From contig JAJDCQ010000044.1 of assembly GCA_029260755.1 (NCBI GenBank), forward strand, positions 1 to 42,322: 42,322 bases of DNA, written 5' to 3'. The stretch is from Planctomycetota bacterium. Its GTDB lineage: Bacteria > Planctomycetota > J058 > JAJDCQ01. The notes beneath the pieces are model-generated. The model was not told the origin of the DNA, did no database searches, and was given only the letters and a program-made list of their open reading frames with translations. Below, in pieces: positions 6,795 to 14,924 of the stretch. The translations under genes were made by a program, and so were the position numbers. Positions within the stretch are counted from its first letter, which is position 1, and every line of letters starts with the position of its first letter.

Positions 6795-8725
6795 CGCGCT
6801 TCGTCCCGGTTCGCGTCGGCGACGGCGAGGGTGAGGACGCGCACATCGAGGCCCGCCGCGCGGGCGCGGTCGCGCCACGACGGGCTCGCGTCCCGATCGT
6901 CGGCGCCGAGGATCACCGCCGTCGATGCGCCGAGGTCGTGAGCCGCGGCGATGACGAGGGCGCCGATCGGGTCGGGATCGTCGGCATCGTCGGCGGCGTC
7001 ACCGGTCCTCTCGACATCGACGACGCCGACGAGCTCGAGGTCGGCGCGGGCGAACGCGGTGCGCGCGAGCGGCTCGAGGGCCGTCGGGCCGACGAGCACC
7101 GCCCGCGGCCGGGGGACGCCGGTGGGCGTCGCGGCGCCGGTCGGCCTGCTCCACCCGGCCACCGTGTCGCGGAGGAACGGGACGAGCAGCCGGGTCGCGC
7201 CGATCGCCGCGACGGTGAAGATCCCGTCGAGGACGAAGACGGCGCGCGAGTAGTTCTCGAGGCGGACGGCGAGGGCGGCGGCCGCGATCGCGATGAAGCT
7301 GCCGATGGCGGCGGCCCGGACGATCCGGAAGAGCTCGTCAGTCCCCCCGTCCTCGTCCGTCTCGGTTCGCTGGTAGAGCCCCGCCTGGACGAAGACGACC
7401 AGCTTGATGCCGACGAAGAGCGGCAGGCTCCGCACGATGACCGTGGCGTAGTCGGGCACCGCATCGCCGAACCGGGCGACGTTCGCGCCGAGGAAGCAGA
7501 GCGAGAGGACCGACGCATCGAGGACGACCCGGATGATCGTCTGGGCGCGCTCGCGGAGCGCGCTCGTGACGACGACGAAGCCGCCGCGGCGGGCCTCCTT
7601 CGGGATCGCCAGCCGCCCGCTGATCGTCCTCGGCACATCGGGGTAGACCGACACCTCCGCGAGGAACGCGCCCACCCCGAAGAGGAGGACGCCCGCGCCG
7701 ACCACGATCACGATCCGCAGGGCGAGGCTGCTGCCCTCGAGGAGGAACGCCGCCGCGCCGCCGGCCGCCGCCAGGGCCGAGAACACGAGGACGGTGCGGC
7801 GCTCGTCGAGGCCGAGGACGACGAGGCGGTGGCTCGTGTGGTCGCGCCCGCCCTGGAAGATCGACCGGCCGTGGAGGCGGCGCAGGACCGAGACGAACAC
7901 CGTGTCGAAGAGCGGCACCGCGAGGGCGAGGGCCGGCGCGCCGAGGGCGACGGTGAACGAGGAGGTCTCCGAGGCGCCGCCGCGGGCGGCCAGGGCGGCG
8001 AGGAGGAACCCGAGGGGGAGGCTTCCGCAGTCGCCCATGTAGATCCGCGCCGGCGGGAAGTTCCAGACGAGGTAGCCGACGCAGGCGCCGGCGACCGCGC
8101 CCGCCGCGATCGCGGTCGGCGCGTTGCCGCCGCTCGCGGCCAGCGCCGCGACGAACGTCGCGGTCACTGCGGTCACCGAGCCGGCGAGGCCGTCCATGTT
8201 GTCGAGGAGGTTGACCGCGTTCGTCACCACGACGAGCCAGACGACGGTGAGCGGCGCGCGGAGGAGCGGGTCGTCGAGCGGCAGGCCGACGCCGGGGAGG
8301 CGGGCGCGCTCGTCGATCGGGAGGACGCTCACGCCGAGCTGCTCGGCGCGCTGTCCGAGGGCGACCTCCCAGACGTAGACCAGAACGCCCGCGATGAGGA
8401 TCTGCGCGATCAGCTTCACGTGGGCGCGGAGATCGCGGGCGTCATCGACGAGGCCGAGGACGGCGAAGGCGACCGCGCCGAGGGCGAGCGAGATCGTGCC
8501 GAGGTCGGGGGCGCCCTGGCCCGAGGTGGCGACGAGCAGCCCGAGGAGCCACGCGGCGACGATCGCGACCCCGCCCGCGAGCGGCTTCGCGTCGTGGGCG
8601 AACCGCTCGCCCCGGGGGCGACTGACGAAGTCGAGGCGGATCGCGACGGCGCGGACCAGCCCGGTCAGGACGACGGCGCTCACCGCGGCGGCGAGGGCGG
8701 CGAGGACGGGGCGCTCGGCGATCAC
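6791..8725 (-). CDS. WecA/MraY-like phosphotransferase fused to CapD-type membrane domain
   Basis: A 644-residue polytopic protein. The N-terminal half (1-360) is a polyprenyl-phosphate sugar-1-phosphate transferase, loading a UDP-sugar onto undecaprenyl phosphate. Motifs are VDDARDL with D94/D95, [14 protein letters not shown] (169-182), [12 protein letters not shown] around D232, and [10 protein letters not shown] (292-301). The C-terminal half (about 385-644) has four more transmembrane helices and a VLVGPTAL nucleotide-binding-like strand at about 543. It resembles the N-terminal region of CapD/WbaP-type proteins (CoA_binding_3). This half lacks the catalytic part of those enzymes. The start is GTG 8725, in a GTGA overlap with the upstream gene. 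WecA-type enzymes are usually about 350 residues, so this is a fusion. The specific sugar is unknown. Confidence 0.88.
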   Translation of the reverse strand: MIAERPVLAALAAAVSAVVLTGLVRAVAIRLDFVSRPRGERFAHDAKPLAGGVAIVAAWLLGLLVATSGQGAPDLGTISLALGAVAFAVLGLVDDARDLRAHVKLIAQILIAGVLVYVWEVALGQRAEQLGVSVLPIDERARLPGVGLPLDDPLLRAPLTVVWLVVVTNAVNLLDNMDGLAGSVTAVTATFVAALAASGGNAPTAIAAGAVAGACVGYLVWNFPPARIYMGDCGSLPLGFLLAALAARGGASETSSFTVALGAPALALAVPLFDTVFVSVLRRLHGRSIFQGGRDHTSHRLVVLGLDERRTVLVFSALAAAGGAAAFLLEGSSLALRIVIVVGAGVLLFGVGAFLAEVSVYPDVPRTISGRLAIPKEARRGGFVVVTSALRERAQTIIRVVLDASVLSLCFLGANVARFGDAVPDYATVIVRSLPLFVGIKLVVFVQAGLYQRTETDEDGGTDELFRIVRAAAIGSFIAIAAAALAVRLENYSRAVFVLDGIFTVAAIGATRLLVPFLRDTVAGWSRPTGAATPTGVPRPRAVLVGPTALEPLARTAFARADLELVGVVDVERTGDAADDADDPDPIGALVIAAAHDLGASTAVILGADDRDASPSWRDRARAAGLDVRVLTLAVADANRDEAR

Positions 8726-9993
8726 GAGGCGAGCCTCGGGAAGCGTCGGGCGAGGAGCTCGTCGTAGAGCGCCTCGACGTCGCGGACGAGGCGGGCGGCC
8801 GCGAACCGGTCGCGCGCCCCCTCGCGGGCGGCGGCGCCGGCGACGCGCCTCCGCTCGGGGTCGGCCAGCAGCGCCCCGAGGGCGCGGGCGAGCCCCGCCC
8901 GGTCGCGGTGGTCGGCGACGAGGGCGCCCTCGGCGCAGGGACGGACGCCGTCGGCGGTCGGTCCGGTCGCCCGGAAGAGGTCGGGGACGCCGCCGACGGC
9001 CGTCGCGACGACGGGCGTGGCGGCCGCGAACGCCTCGATGATCGCGAGCGGGGTGCCCTCGTTCTTGCTCGAGATCGCGAGGACGTCGACGCCGGCGTAG
9101 AGCCGGTCGAGGTCGTGCCGGAAGCCGAGGAGGACGACCCGGTCGGCCACCCCGAGGGCGGCGGCGAGCTCCTCGAGGCGCGCGCGCTCGCTCCCGTCGC
9201 CCGCGATCACGAGCACCGGAGCCGGGCCGCCGCCGGGCGCGGGGATCGCCGCGAACGCCTCGATGAGCCTGTCGAACGCCTTGATCGGGACGAGGCGGCC
9301 GACCGCGCCCACGATCGGGGTCGCGTCGGGCAGGCCGAGCTCGCCGCGCAGCTCGCCGCGCCGCGACTCGGCCTGGAGGAGGTGATCGAGGTCGAGCCCG
9401 AGCTGCACGATCGTCGGCGCGTGTCGCCGCGGCAGGGTGAGCGCCTCGGCGATCTCGTCACGGAGGATCGGGCTCAGGGTGACGAGCCGGTCCGTCAGTC
9501 GGCCGAGGAGGCGCTCGACGGCGATCGTGACGGCCGTCCCGACCCGGCCGAAGTAGCCGCGGAAGACGTGGCCGTGGAACGTGTGGACCAGAGCGGGCGC
9601 CGGCGGGCCGCCCGGCGTCCGCGAGGCGATCGCCGCGGCGACGCGGCCGAGCGCGCCCGCCTTGGCGGTGTGGGTGTGGACCAGATGCGGGCGAAAGCGT
9701 CGGCAGAGCGCGACGAGGGCGCGCAGGGCGCGGAGGTCGTCGGTCGGCTTCACGGCGCGGCCGAGCCCGCGGATGCGCGCGACCTCCACGCCGTCGGCGA
9801 GCCGGCGCCCCTCGTCGGTCTCGGTGAACTCCTCCTCGCCCTGGCCCGGGTCGACGTGGCCGGTCGCGAGGAGCGAGGTGAAGCGGGCGGGGTCGAGGCG
9901 ACCGTTGAGGATGAGGACGTGTCGGGCGGGGCCGCCCGTGTTCAGGCGGGCGATGACGCGGAGGACACGCCAGGCCCTCCGGGGGTCGCTCAT
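8722..9993 (-). CDS. Family 4 glycosyltransferase (GT-B)
   Basis: A 423-residue retaining glycosyltransferase of the GT4 type, transferring a sugar from a nucleotide donor during polysaccharide or lipid-glycan assembly. The N-terminal Rossmann half begins [17 protein letters not shown], the typical acceptor-side glycine loop, and contains HTHTAKAG and HTFHGH. The C-terminal half has [13 protein letters not shown] and the donor-binding EGTPLAIIE motif (EX7E), followed by GGVPDLF. Length is normal. ATG 9993 overlaps the upstream CYTH stop (ATGA), which rejects the longer open frame reaching 10215. Its downstream partner makes the lipid-linked first sugar, so it likely adds a following sugar on the cytoplasmic face. 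Confidence 0.94.
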   Translation of the reverse strand: MSDPRRAWRVLRVIARLNTGGPARHVLILNGRLDPARFTSLLATGHVDPGQGEEEFTETDEGRRLADGVEVARIRGLGRAVKPTDDLRALRALVALCRRFRPHLVHTHTAKAGALGRVAAAIASRTPGGPPAPALVHTFHGHVFRGYFGRVGTAVTIAVERLLGRLTDRLVTLSPILRDEIAEALTLPRRHAPTIVQLGLDLDHLLQAESRRGELRGELGLPDATPIVGAVGRLVPIKAFDRLIEAFAAIPAPGGGPAPVLVIAGDGSERARLEELAAALGVADRVVLLGFRHDLDRLYAGVDVLAISSKNEGTPLAIIEAFAAATPVVATAVGGVPDLFRATGPTADGVRPCAEGALVADHRDRAGLARALGALLADPERRRVAGAAAREGARDRFAAARLVRDVEALYDELLARRFPRLAS

Positions 9994-10646
9994 TCGCCGT
10001 TTTCGTCCTTGCGGATGTCGGGCGGGACGGCGATCCGGTCGGTCGTCCGGCGCTGGTCCCCCCTCCGCTCGAGCCGCTCGCGGAGCAGGTCGATGTAGCG
10101 GCGCACCTCGATTCGATCGGCGCTCACGCCCGCCGCCGCGAGCGCCTCCTGGACCTCGAGGCGGGCCGCCGCCTCGGCCTCGGCGCCCGCGTCCTCGGCG
10201 ATCACCCGCTCGCACTCGAGGAACGCCCCGAGCCCGTCGAGCTCGTTGATCTCGACCGTCACGTCGCCGCGCTGGTAGACGCGCGCCCGCTTCGTCTTGC
10301 GGATCAGCGGGACGAGGCCGAGGTAGCCGAGGATCGCCTCGGTCGCCGCGCCGTCGACGACGGCCGTCTCGATCTCGCGGTTGACCTCGGTGCCGTCCTT
10401 CGTCATCCGGACCTTCGCCGTCAGCTCCACCCGCTCCTCACCGCCGTCGCGCGCGGAGCGCCGGATCCGCACCATCCGGTCCCGGTCGAGGTCGACGTCG
10501 TCGAGCTTCACGTCCGACGCCGCGAAGTAGGCGTCCTCCTTGCGGACCGCCTTCACGAACGCGAACCCGGAGTCCGGAGCGTCGAGGCGCTCCTGGACCG
10601 ACTTCGGATCATCCAGCCAGGCTTTGACTTCGATCTCGAGGGCCAT
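9990..10646 (-). CDS. CYTH domain protein (class IV cyclase / triphosphatase-like)
   Basis: A 218-residue single-domain CYTH protein. The N-terminal ExExK signature is EIEVK (residues 4-8). Further tunnel strands follow: MVRIRR, VELTAKVR, NREIE, KRARVYQRGDVTVEINEL and GAFLECE. These alternating charged residues line the triphosphate tunnel in the family. Members act as adenylate cyclase (CyaB-like), thiamine triphosphatase or inorganic triphosphatase, and sequence alone does not choose among them. The start ATG follows AAAGGAG at good spacing. It is the first gene of the minus-strand operon, and its stop overlaps the glycosyltransferase start. Why a CYTH enzyme leads a glycan operon is unclear. 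Confidence 0.9.
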   Translation of the reverse strand: MALEIEVKAWLDDPKSVQERLDAPDSGFAFVKAVRKEDAYFAASDVKLDDVDLDRDRMVRIRRSARDGGEERVELTAKVRMTKDGTEVNREIETAVVDGAATEAILGYLGLVPLIRKTKRARVYQRGDVTVEINELDGLGAFLECERVIAEDAGAEAEAAARLEVQEALAAAGVSADRIEVRRYIDLLRERLERRGDQRRTTDRIAVPPDIRKDENGE

Positions 10647-10714
10647 GGGGCTCCTTTGCCCGGGGATTATACGGGGGTGGCGCGGGGAGGTTCAATTCAC
10701 GGCGAGGCGAGGTG

Positions 10715-10812
10715 ATCTCACGCAAAGGCGCAAAGGCGCGAAGGGTCGTTGCCTCGAGCCGTGATCTGGATCCGGCGGAGCTCCTTGGCGCCTTTGCGCC
10801 TTTGCGTGAGAT
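10715..10812. repeat. Inverted repeat B, iterated GCGCAAAG units
   Basis: The left arm (10715-10744) holds three tandem 8-mers: ACGCAAAG, GCGCAAAG and GCGCGAAG. The right arm (10783-10812) holds CTTGGCGC, CTTTGCGC and CTTTGCGT. The 30-base arms are inverted with one mismatch and a 38-base spacer, so single strands could form a long hairpin. It shares its design with elements A and C. Confidence 0.85.
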
Positions 10813-10818
10813 TCCATC

Positions 10819-10835
10819 GATCGGCGAAGCCGATC
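10819..10835 (-). terminator. Hairpin after small basic protein gene
   Basis: GATCGGC and GCCGATC pair perfectly around a three-base loop, reading GGC-TTC-GCC at the tip on the minus strand. It starts 12 bases past the stop of the gene ending at 10848. No T-run follows, so it may be a weak terminator or a 3'-end stabiliser. Confidence 0.4.
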
Positions 10836-10847
10836 ATCGGACGCTCG

Positions 10848-11354
10848 CTAGAACTCGTCCTTGCCGAGCTCCTTCTCGTACTCGTCCGCGACCAGCGCCA
10901 CCAGGCTGACGTGGGCCTCGAAGTCCTCGATCGTCAAGGTGTCCACGATCTGGTTGCTCTTCACGATCAGCACCTCGCCGTCGCCGAAGTCGGCGAGGCC
11001 GAAGCCGCCGAGCGGCAGGATCGAGTTGCGGCGGAGGAGGTCCTCGGCCGTCTTCCGGCCGAGGCCGCCGAGGAACCCCTTGCGGACCTCCATGCACGGG
11101 CTGGCGAACGAGATGATGTCGAGCCCGTCGGGCGTCTCGCCCGAGTGCGAGATGTAGACGATCTGCTTTCGGTTGCCAGGCATGTTGAAGCCGCAGACGA
11201 GCGTCTTCGTCCCGAGCTCCTTCGGCTGCTCGAGGCTGAAGCCCGCGATCTGCGCGATCTTCTTGACCTTGTCGAGCACCTTGTGGACGTGCGACTTCCG
11301 CGTCTTCTTCTTCTTCCGGACCTTCTTGACCCGTCTCGAGTCGTCGTCGCTCAT
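10848..11354 (-). CDS. Small basic-tailed protein, possible YbjN/chaperone-like fold
   Basis: A protein of 168 residues. The N-terminus is a dense Lys/Arg stretch (VKKVRKKKKTRK), followed by alternating strand and helix segments. It ends with FEAHVSLVALVADEYEKELGK, a helix resembling the C-terminal helix of YbjN and type III secretion chaperone-like domains. That resemblance is by eye only. There is no signal peptide. ATG 11354 follows GGAGAG and lies 10 bases past the stop of the upstream metalloprotease gene, so the two are probably cotranscribed. The basic tail could bind nucleic acid or an acidic partner. Function is unknown. Confidence 0.75.
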   Translation of the reverse strand: MSDDDSRRVKKVRKKKKTRKSHVHKVLDKVKKIAQIAGFSLEQPKELGTKTLVCGFNMPGNRKQIVYISHSGETPDGLDIISFASPCMEVRKGFLGGLGRKTAEDLLRRNSILPLGGFGLADFGDGEVLIVKSNQIVDTLTIEDFEAHVSLVALVADEYEKELGKDEF

Positions 11355-11364
11355 CGTCTCTCCG

Positions 11365-12705
11365 TCAGGCGTCGTCGTAGTCGCTGTAACCATCGCTGTC
11401 GTCGTCGACCTCGTCGGGGAGGAGCCCGTCGACGAAGCCCTTGCTCACGCCGCACACCTTCGCGAGCGCGTGCAGGGCCTTGATCTCCTTCGGGTCGATC
11501 ACCCCGTCCGCGATCGCCACGCCGGCGAGCCCGCTGAAGATCGCGTGGAGCTCGAGCGCGGTGAGCGGCTTGCGGCGCGCGTCCCGGGCGGCCTGGAACC
11601 GCTCGCGGTAGGTCGTCTTCGATGGCTTCACCTCGGCCATCGTCCGGTCGACCTTGTCGCGCCCGACCAGCGCCCGGACGGCGCGGAGCTCGCTCGGGTC
11701 GATCCGTCCGTCCGCCGCGGCCACGTAGAGCCCGCCCCACAGGAAGAAGTCGGCGAGGAGCGGATCGCCGCCCGCGGACTCGTCGCCGTCGGTCGAGTCC
11801 CGCGAGAGCGGGTCCATGAGGGCGAGGTCGCGGTCGATCGCGCGGTCGGCCTGCTCGAGCGGCGTGCCGCCGGGCGCGTCGGTGAGCATCTCCTTCGCGC
11901 GATCGGTCTTCCAGAAGGCGATCAACGCCCGCATCCGCAGCGGCGGAAAGGGGTGGGTCGCCTTCCAGTAGTCGCCGGCCGCGTCGCTCCGCACCTCCTG
12001 GGCGAGGTCGTCCCACTGCTTCGCGAACTCGTCGGGGTCGACCTGGAAGCCGGGCACGTTCAGGCCGGAGATCGTCTTGAAGAGCGCCTGGGCGGCGACC
12101 TCGAGCCCGCCGCAGCAGATCAGGCCGGCGCGGTCGGCCGAGATCTCGCCCTGCCGCTTCCAGGCGAGGAGCTGCCGCGCCTGCCGCGGCTCGACGCTCG
12201 TGCCGCCGGCGCCCTCGATGAGGAAGCCGGCCGGCAGGTCGAGGTGGCCGAAGAGGGCGTGGCCGAGCTCGTGCCCGATGACGAAGTCGAGCTCCTTGTG
12301 CTCGAGACGCTCGATCGCGCCGCTGCTCAGGACGACGATCTTGCGGTCGCGGGCGGGGACGACGGCCGCGTTGATCTCGGCGCCGACGTGGACGTAGGCC
12401 TCGAGCGGCTCCTCGATCTGGGCTCGCTCGGCGACGTCGCGGAACGCCTTGGCGAGGTCGGGGACGACGCCGGTGTCGATCCGGACCGCGTCCGAGAGGA
12501 GCCGCTGCCGGGCGAGGTGGGCGCCGCCGAGGCGTCGCGCCTCGTCGATCGCGGGGGCGAGGTCTCGGTCGTCGTGGATGGAATCGAAGGTGCGCCGCTC
12601 GCTCGAGAAGCGCGCCCGGTGCAGGCAGGAGTCGCTCGCGTCACCCTCGCCCGCGACGTCGCCGTCGCGGGCGCGCGTCGGCGCGGTGCCTCGTTCGGTC
12701 GCCAT
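11365..12705 (-). CDS. M48-like metalloprotease with C-terminal TerB-like domain
   Basis: A 446-residue protein. The zinc protease core has HELGH at 145-149 and a third ligand, E187, in GEISADRAG, as in M48 peptidases. The downstream HPFPPLRMRAL also fits that family. No transmembrane helix is evident, unlike HtpX-type M48 members, so it may be soluble. Residues about 310-435 contain two helical segments with acidic loops (AAADGRIDPSELRAV and AIADGVIDPKEIKAL), a pattern typical of TerB/DjlA-N domains. The C-terminus is Asp-rich. ATG 12705 has GGAGG at good spacing. A protease joined to a TerB-like module suggests envelope or stress quality control, but this is inference. Confidence 0.87.
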   Translation of the reverse strand: MATERGTAPTRARDGDVAGEGDASDSCLHRARFSSERRTFDSIHDDRDLAPAIDEARRLGGAHLARQRLLSDAVRIDTGVVPDLAKAFRDVAERAQIEEPLEAYVHVGAEINAAVVPARDRKIVVLSSGAIERLEHKELDFVIGHELGHALFGHLDLPAGFLIEGAGGTSVEPRQARQLLAWKRQGEISADRAGLICCGGLEVAAQALFKTISGLNVPGFQVDPDEFAKQWDDLAQEVRSDAAGDYWKATHPFPPLRMRALIAFWKTDRAKEMLTDAPGGTPLEQADRAIDRDLALMDPLSRDSTDGDESAGGDPLLADFFLWGGLYVAAADGRIDPSELRAVRALVGRDKVDRTMAEVKPSKTTYRERFQAARDARRKPLTALELHAIFSGLAGVAIADGVIDPKEIKALHALAKVCGVSKGFVDGLLPDEVDDDSDGYSDYDDA

Positions 12706-13229
12706 CGGACCTCCGCCCGCGCGCGCGGGGGGGGAGCGGTCCGCGCGAGCGTACCCACCCGTTTTACCCGTGAGGCTCGCTTCGGTCGACCTCGCTCGCC
12801 GATGCGACCGATGCGCGGCCCGACCGACGCGTCGTCGCGCCTCGTCGGGCGACTGTGCGCCAGGCGCACATCCTCACGATGTGGGACCTCCACGACACAG
12901 CGGTCCCCCTGGGGCGTTCCCCGACGCCGTTCGGTCACTCGACGCAAGAGCCTTCGTCGATAACGTTTGCGGCTGCGCGAGGCGCCTCGCCCCGCGCTCG
13001 TCGGATTGGACCCGCCGTTGCGTCTCGGGAGGAGACCGACGGGTTCCCCGTCGAGCACCCGAAACCCACCGAACGGACAGCTCTGGAGAGGGGGTCGCAC
13101 CTTCCCAGGGTCGGACGATCGCTCGCGCGGGGGGAGATGCGCGCGCTGGCGGTCGGTCCATGGCTTCACGCGCGGTCTGCGCCCCGATCGATCGGGGGTC
13201 CAGGCGCTTCGTGAAGCTTGGAGAACGAG
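12706..13229. promoter_or_regulatory. Divergent intergenic region with 17-bp palindrome
   Basis: This 524-base gap separates the metalloprotease gene (-) from the GYF_2 gene (+) and must hold both promoters. The clearest element is TGTGCGCC-A-GGCGCACA at 12854-12870, a perfect dyad that could be an operator for a dimeric regulator. GGAG at 13220-13223 is the ribosome binding site for 13230. Open frames in both directions look like GC-driven shadows. No promoter hexamers stand out. Confidence 0.35.
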
Positions 13230-14804
13230 ATGCAGCCGAAGGAGTGGTACCTCAAGGCCGGCAGCAAGCAGGTAGGTCCGATGACCGCTGACCGCGTGCG
13301 CCAGCGGATGGCCGCGGGCAAGATTCCGGCGAAGACCCGAGCGTGGCGCGAGGGGATGGACGAGTGGGGCTTCGTCCGCGACATTCCCGAGCTCGCGAGC
13401 GACGACGACGGCGAGCCCGATCGCGGCGGCGCCGAGGTCTGTGAGAAGTCGACCGGCCGGCGGCGCGACAGCCATCGGATCGTCCCGAAGAAGAGGGGCG
13501 GCGCGCCCATTCTGACGCCCGAGAAGAGGGCGACCCACGACGACAAGGCGCCGACGAAGAGCGGCGCGAAGACCAAGACCAAGACCACGGCCTCGACGAA
13601 GAAGGGCGGCGCCATCGCCCCGAAGGCGGCCGTGAAGGCCGCTCCGAGGTCCGGGGGCGGCGGGATCCGGGGCGCGCTCTTCCCCGAGAAGCTCCCCCTC
13701 ACCTTCGAGCAGCCGTATCGCCTCGAGCGAAGCGACGTCACCGGCGCCTTCGGGCTCGCCCTGAGCGGCCCGCGGGTGAAGCTGCTCACCGTCTCGATGT
13801 TCGTCGCGACGCTGATCGCCCTCGCGCCGCTCGCCGCCGCGATCCTGCACCCGCTCCTCGGGCTGCTCGTGGCCCTGCCGGCGGCGCCGGCCGCCTACGT
13901 GTTCCTGCAGATCGCGATGGGCGCGCTCAGCTACCAGACGCGTCGCCAGATCGAGTCCGGCGAGACGCCATCGGTGAGCGAAGCGCTCGGCTGGGCGAAG
14001 AGCCGCGCCATCGCGCTGACGGTCACGCCGGTGGTCGTCTGCTTCCTCGCGGGCGTGCCGATCGTCGCGCTGGCGGTCCTCCTCGCGACCGACCTCATCC
14101 CGGTCGTCGGCCCGATCTTCAACGGGCTGATCTTCGGGGTACACCTCGTCCTGAGCGCGGCGGCCCTCTTCCTCGCCGTCGCGTCCTGTCTGATCTGGGC
14201 GTTCGGTCCGATCATCGTCGCGTTCGAGGGCACCGGCATCGGGGGGACGATCCAGGTCCTCTTCGACCTCGTCCGCCGGTCGGCCGTGAGGCTCGTCCTC
14301 TGGGCGCTCTGGCCGACCTTCGTCTACGTCCTCTTCGCGCTCATCGTCGTGTCGGTCGCCGCCGTCGTGATCGGCGTGCCTCTGATGGGTCACGTGACCC
14401 TCGGCGGTGGCAGCTCGATGATCGCCGGCGGGCTCGGCTCGGGCGGCCCCGGCAGCTTCGACGAGTCAGCGCTCAGCGGCTTCGAGGACGCCGCCCTGGG
14501 CGGCTTCGACGACTCCTCCGAGGACCTCGGCGGCGCCGACTCGAACGTCATGCCTGAAATCGACTTCGGATCTGACTTCGCGCTGCCCGCCTCCGGTTCG
14601 GGAATGGGTTGGGGCGTCGTGGCCGCGGCCGTTCCGACCGTTTTGTGGTGCACCCTGGCGGTCGCGATCGTGTTCGCTATCCTGGCGTCCGCCCAGAATG
14701 CCATTCTGTGCCTTCTCTATCTCGGGGGCCGGAAGGGCAACGACGACCTGGTCTCTCGCGAAACGTGGCTCGCCGCCCGCGCGAACGAGGCCGAGGCCGG
14801 GTGA
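13230..14804 (+). CDS. GYF_2-domain polytopic membrane protein
   Basis: A 524-residue protein. Residues about 6-56 match the GYF_2 pattern (WYLKAGSKQVGPMTADRV and a following W and GF), a small interaction domain common at the N-terminus of planctomycete and proteobacterial membrane proteins. A Lys/Thr/Ala-rich linker (about 85-150) follows. Then come five or six transmembrane helices between about 185 and 400, a Gly/Ser/Asp-rich loop (about 390-455), and a final helix pair near 460-500. ATG 13230 has GGAG six bases upstream; a TTG four codons earlier is less likely. It is followed by a strong hairpin and then the coiled-coil gene. Function is unknown. Confidence 0.82.
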   Translation: MQPKEWYLKAGSKQVGPMTADRVRQRMAAGKIPAKTRAWREGMDEWGFVRDIPELASDDDGEPDRGGAEVCEKSTGRRRDSHRIVPKKRGGAPILTPEKRATHDDKAPTKSGAKTKTKTTASTKKGGAIAPKAAVKAAPRSGGGGIRGALFPEKLPLTFEQPYRLERSDVTGAFGLALSGPRVKLLTVSMFVATLIALAPLAAAILHPLLGLLVALPAAPAAYVFLQIAMGALSYQTRRQIESGETPSVSEALGWAKSRAIALTVTPVVVCFLAGVPIVALAVLLATDLIPVVGPIFNGLIFGVHLVLSAAALFLAVASCLIWAFGPIIVAFEGTGIGGTIQVLFDLVRRSAVRLVLWALWPTFVYVLFALIVVSVAAVVIGVPLMGHVTLGGGSSMIAGGLGSGGPGSFDESALSGFEDAALGGFDDSSEDLGGADSNVMPEIDFGSDFALPASGSGMGWGVVAAAVPTVLWCTLAVAIVFAILASAQNAILCLLYLGGRKGNDDLVSRETWLAARANEAEAG

Positions 14805-14817
14805 GCGGCCCGGTCGT

Positions 14818-14849
14818 CCCGGGCCTCCGCGTCGCACCGGAGGCCCGGG
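14818..14849 (+). terminator. Perfect 12-bp hairpin after GYF_2 gene
   Basis: CCCGGGCCTCCG at 14818-14829 pairs exactly with CGGAGGCCCGGG at 14838-14849 around an eight-base loop. It starts 14 bases past the stop codon. No T-tract follows, so it may pause, terminate with a factor, or protect the 3' end. Confidence 0.5.
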
Positions 14850-14924
14850 TCGCGCCGGAACGTCGATTCGAAGAAGACGTCGAGAGAGAACGACCGAGAC
14901 ACCGAGATCAAGAGGAGCATGACC

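Larger units (their letters stand above)
10647..10847. other. Intergenic region holding inverted repeat B
   Basis: This gap lies upstream of the CYTH gene and downstream of the small basic protein gene, both on the minus strand. It contains the iterated inverted repeat at 10715-10812 and a terminator-like hairpin at 10819-10835. I see no gene and no clear promoter hexamers. The repeat would lie within or next to the promoter region of the glycan operon. Confidence 0.6.

Noticed and set aside
6938..8767. A 609-residue plus-strand open frame opposite the sugar-phosphate transferase
   Set aside because: Composition is almost only Glu, Asp, Arg, Gly and Ala, typical of an antisense shadow. The minus strand has all the transferase motifs and overlapping operon junctions.
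10022..10215. Longer N-terminus for the GT4 glycosyltransferase
   Set aside because: The extension overlaps the CYTH gene in another frame. ATG 9993 forms a typical ATGA junction and begins the conserved Rossmann strand.
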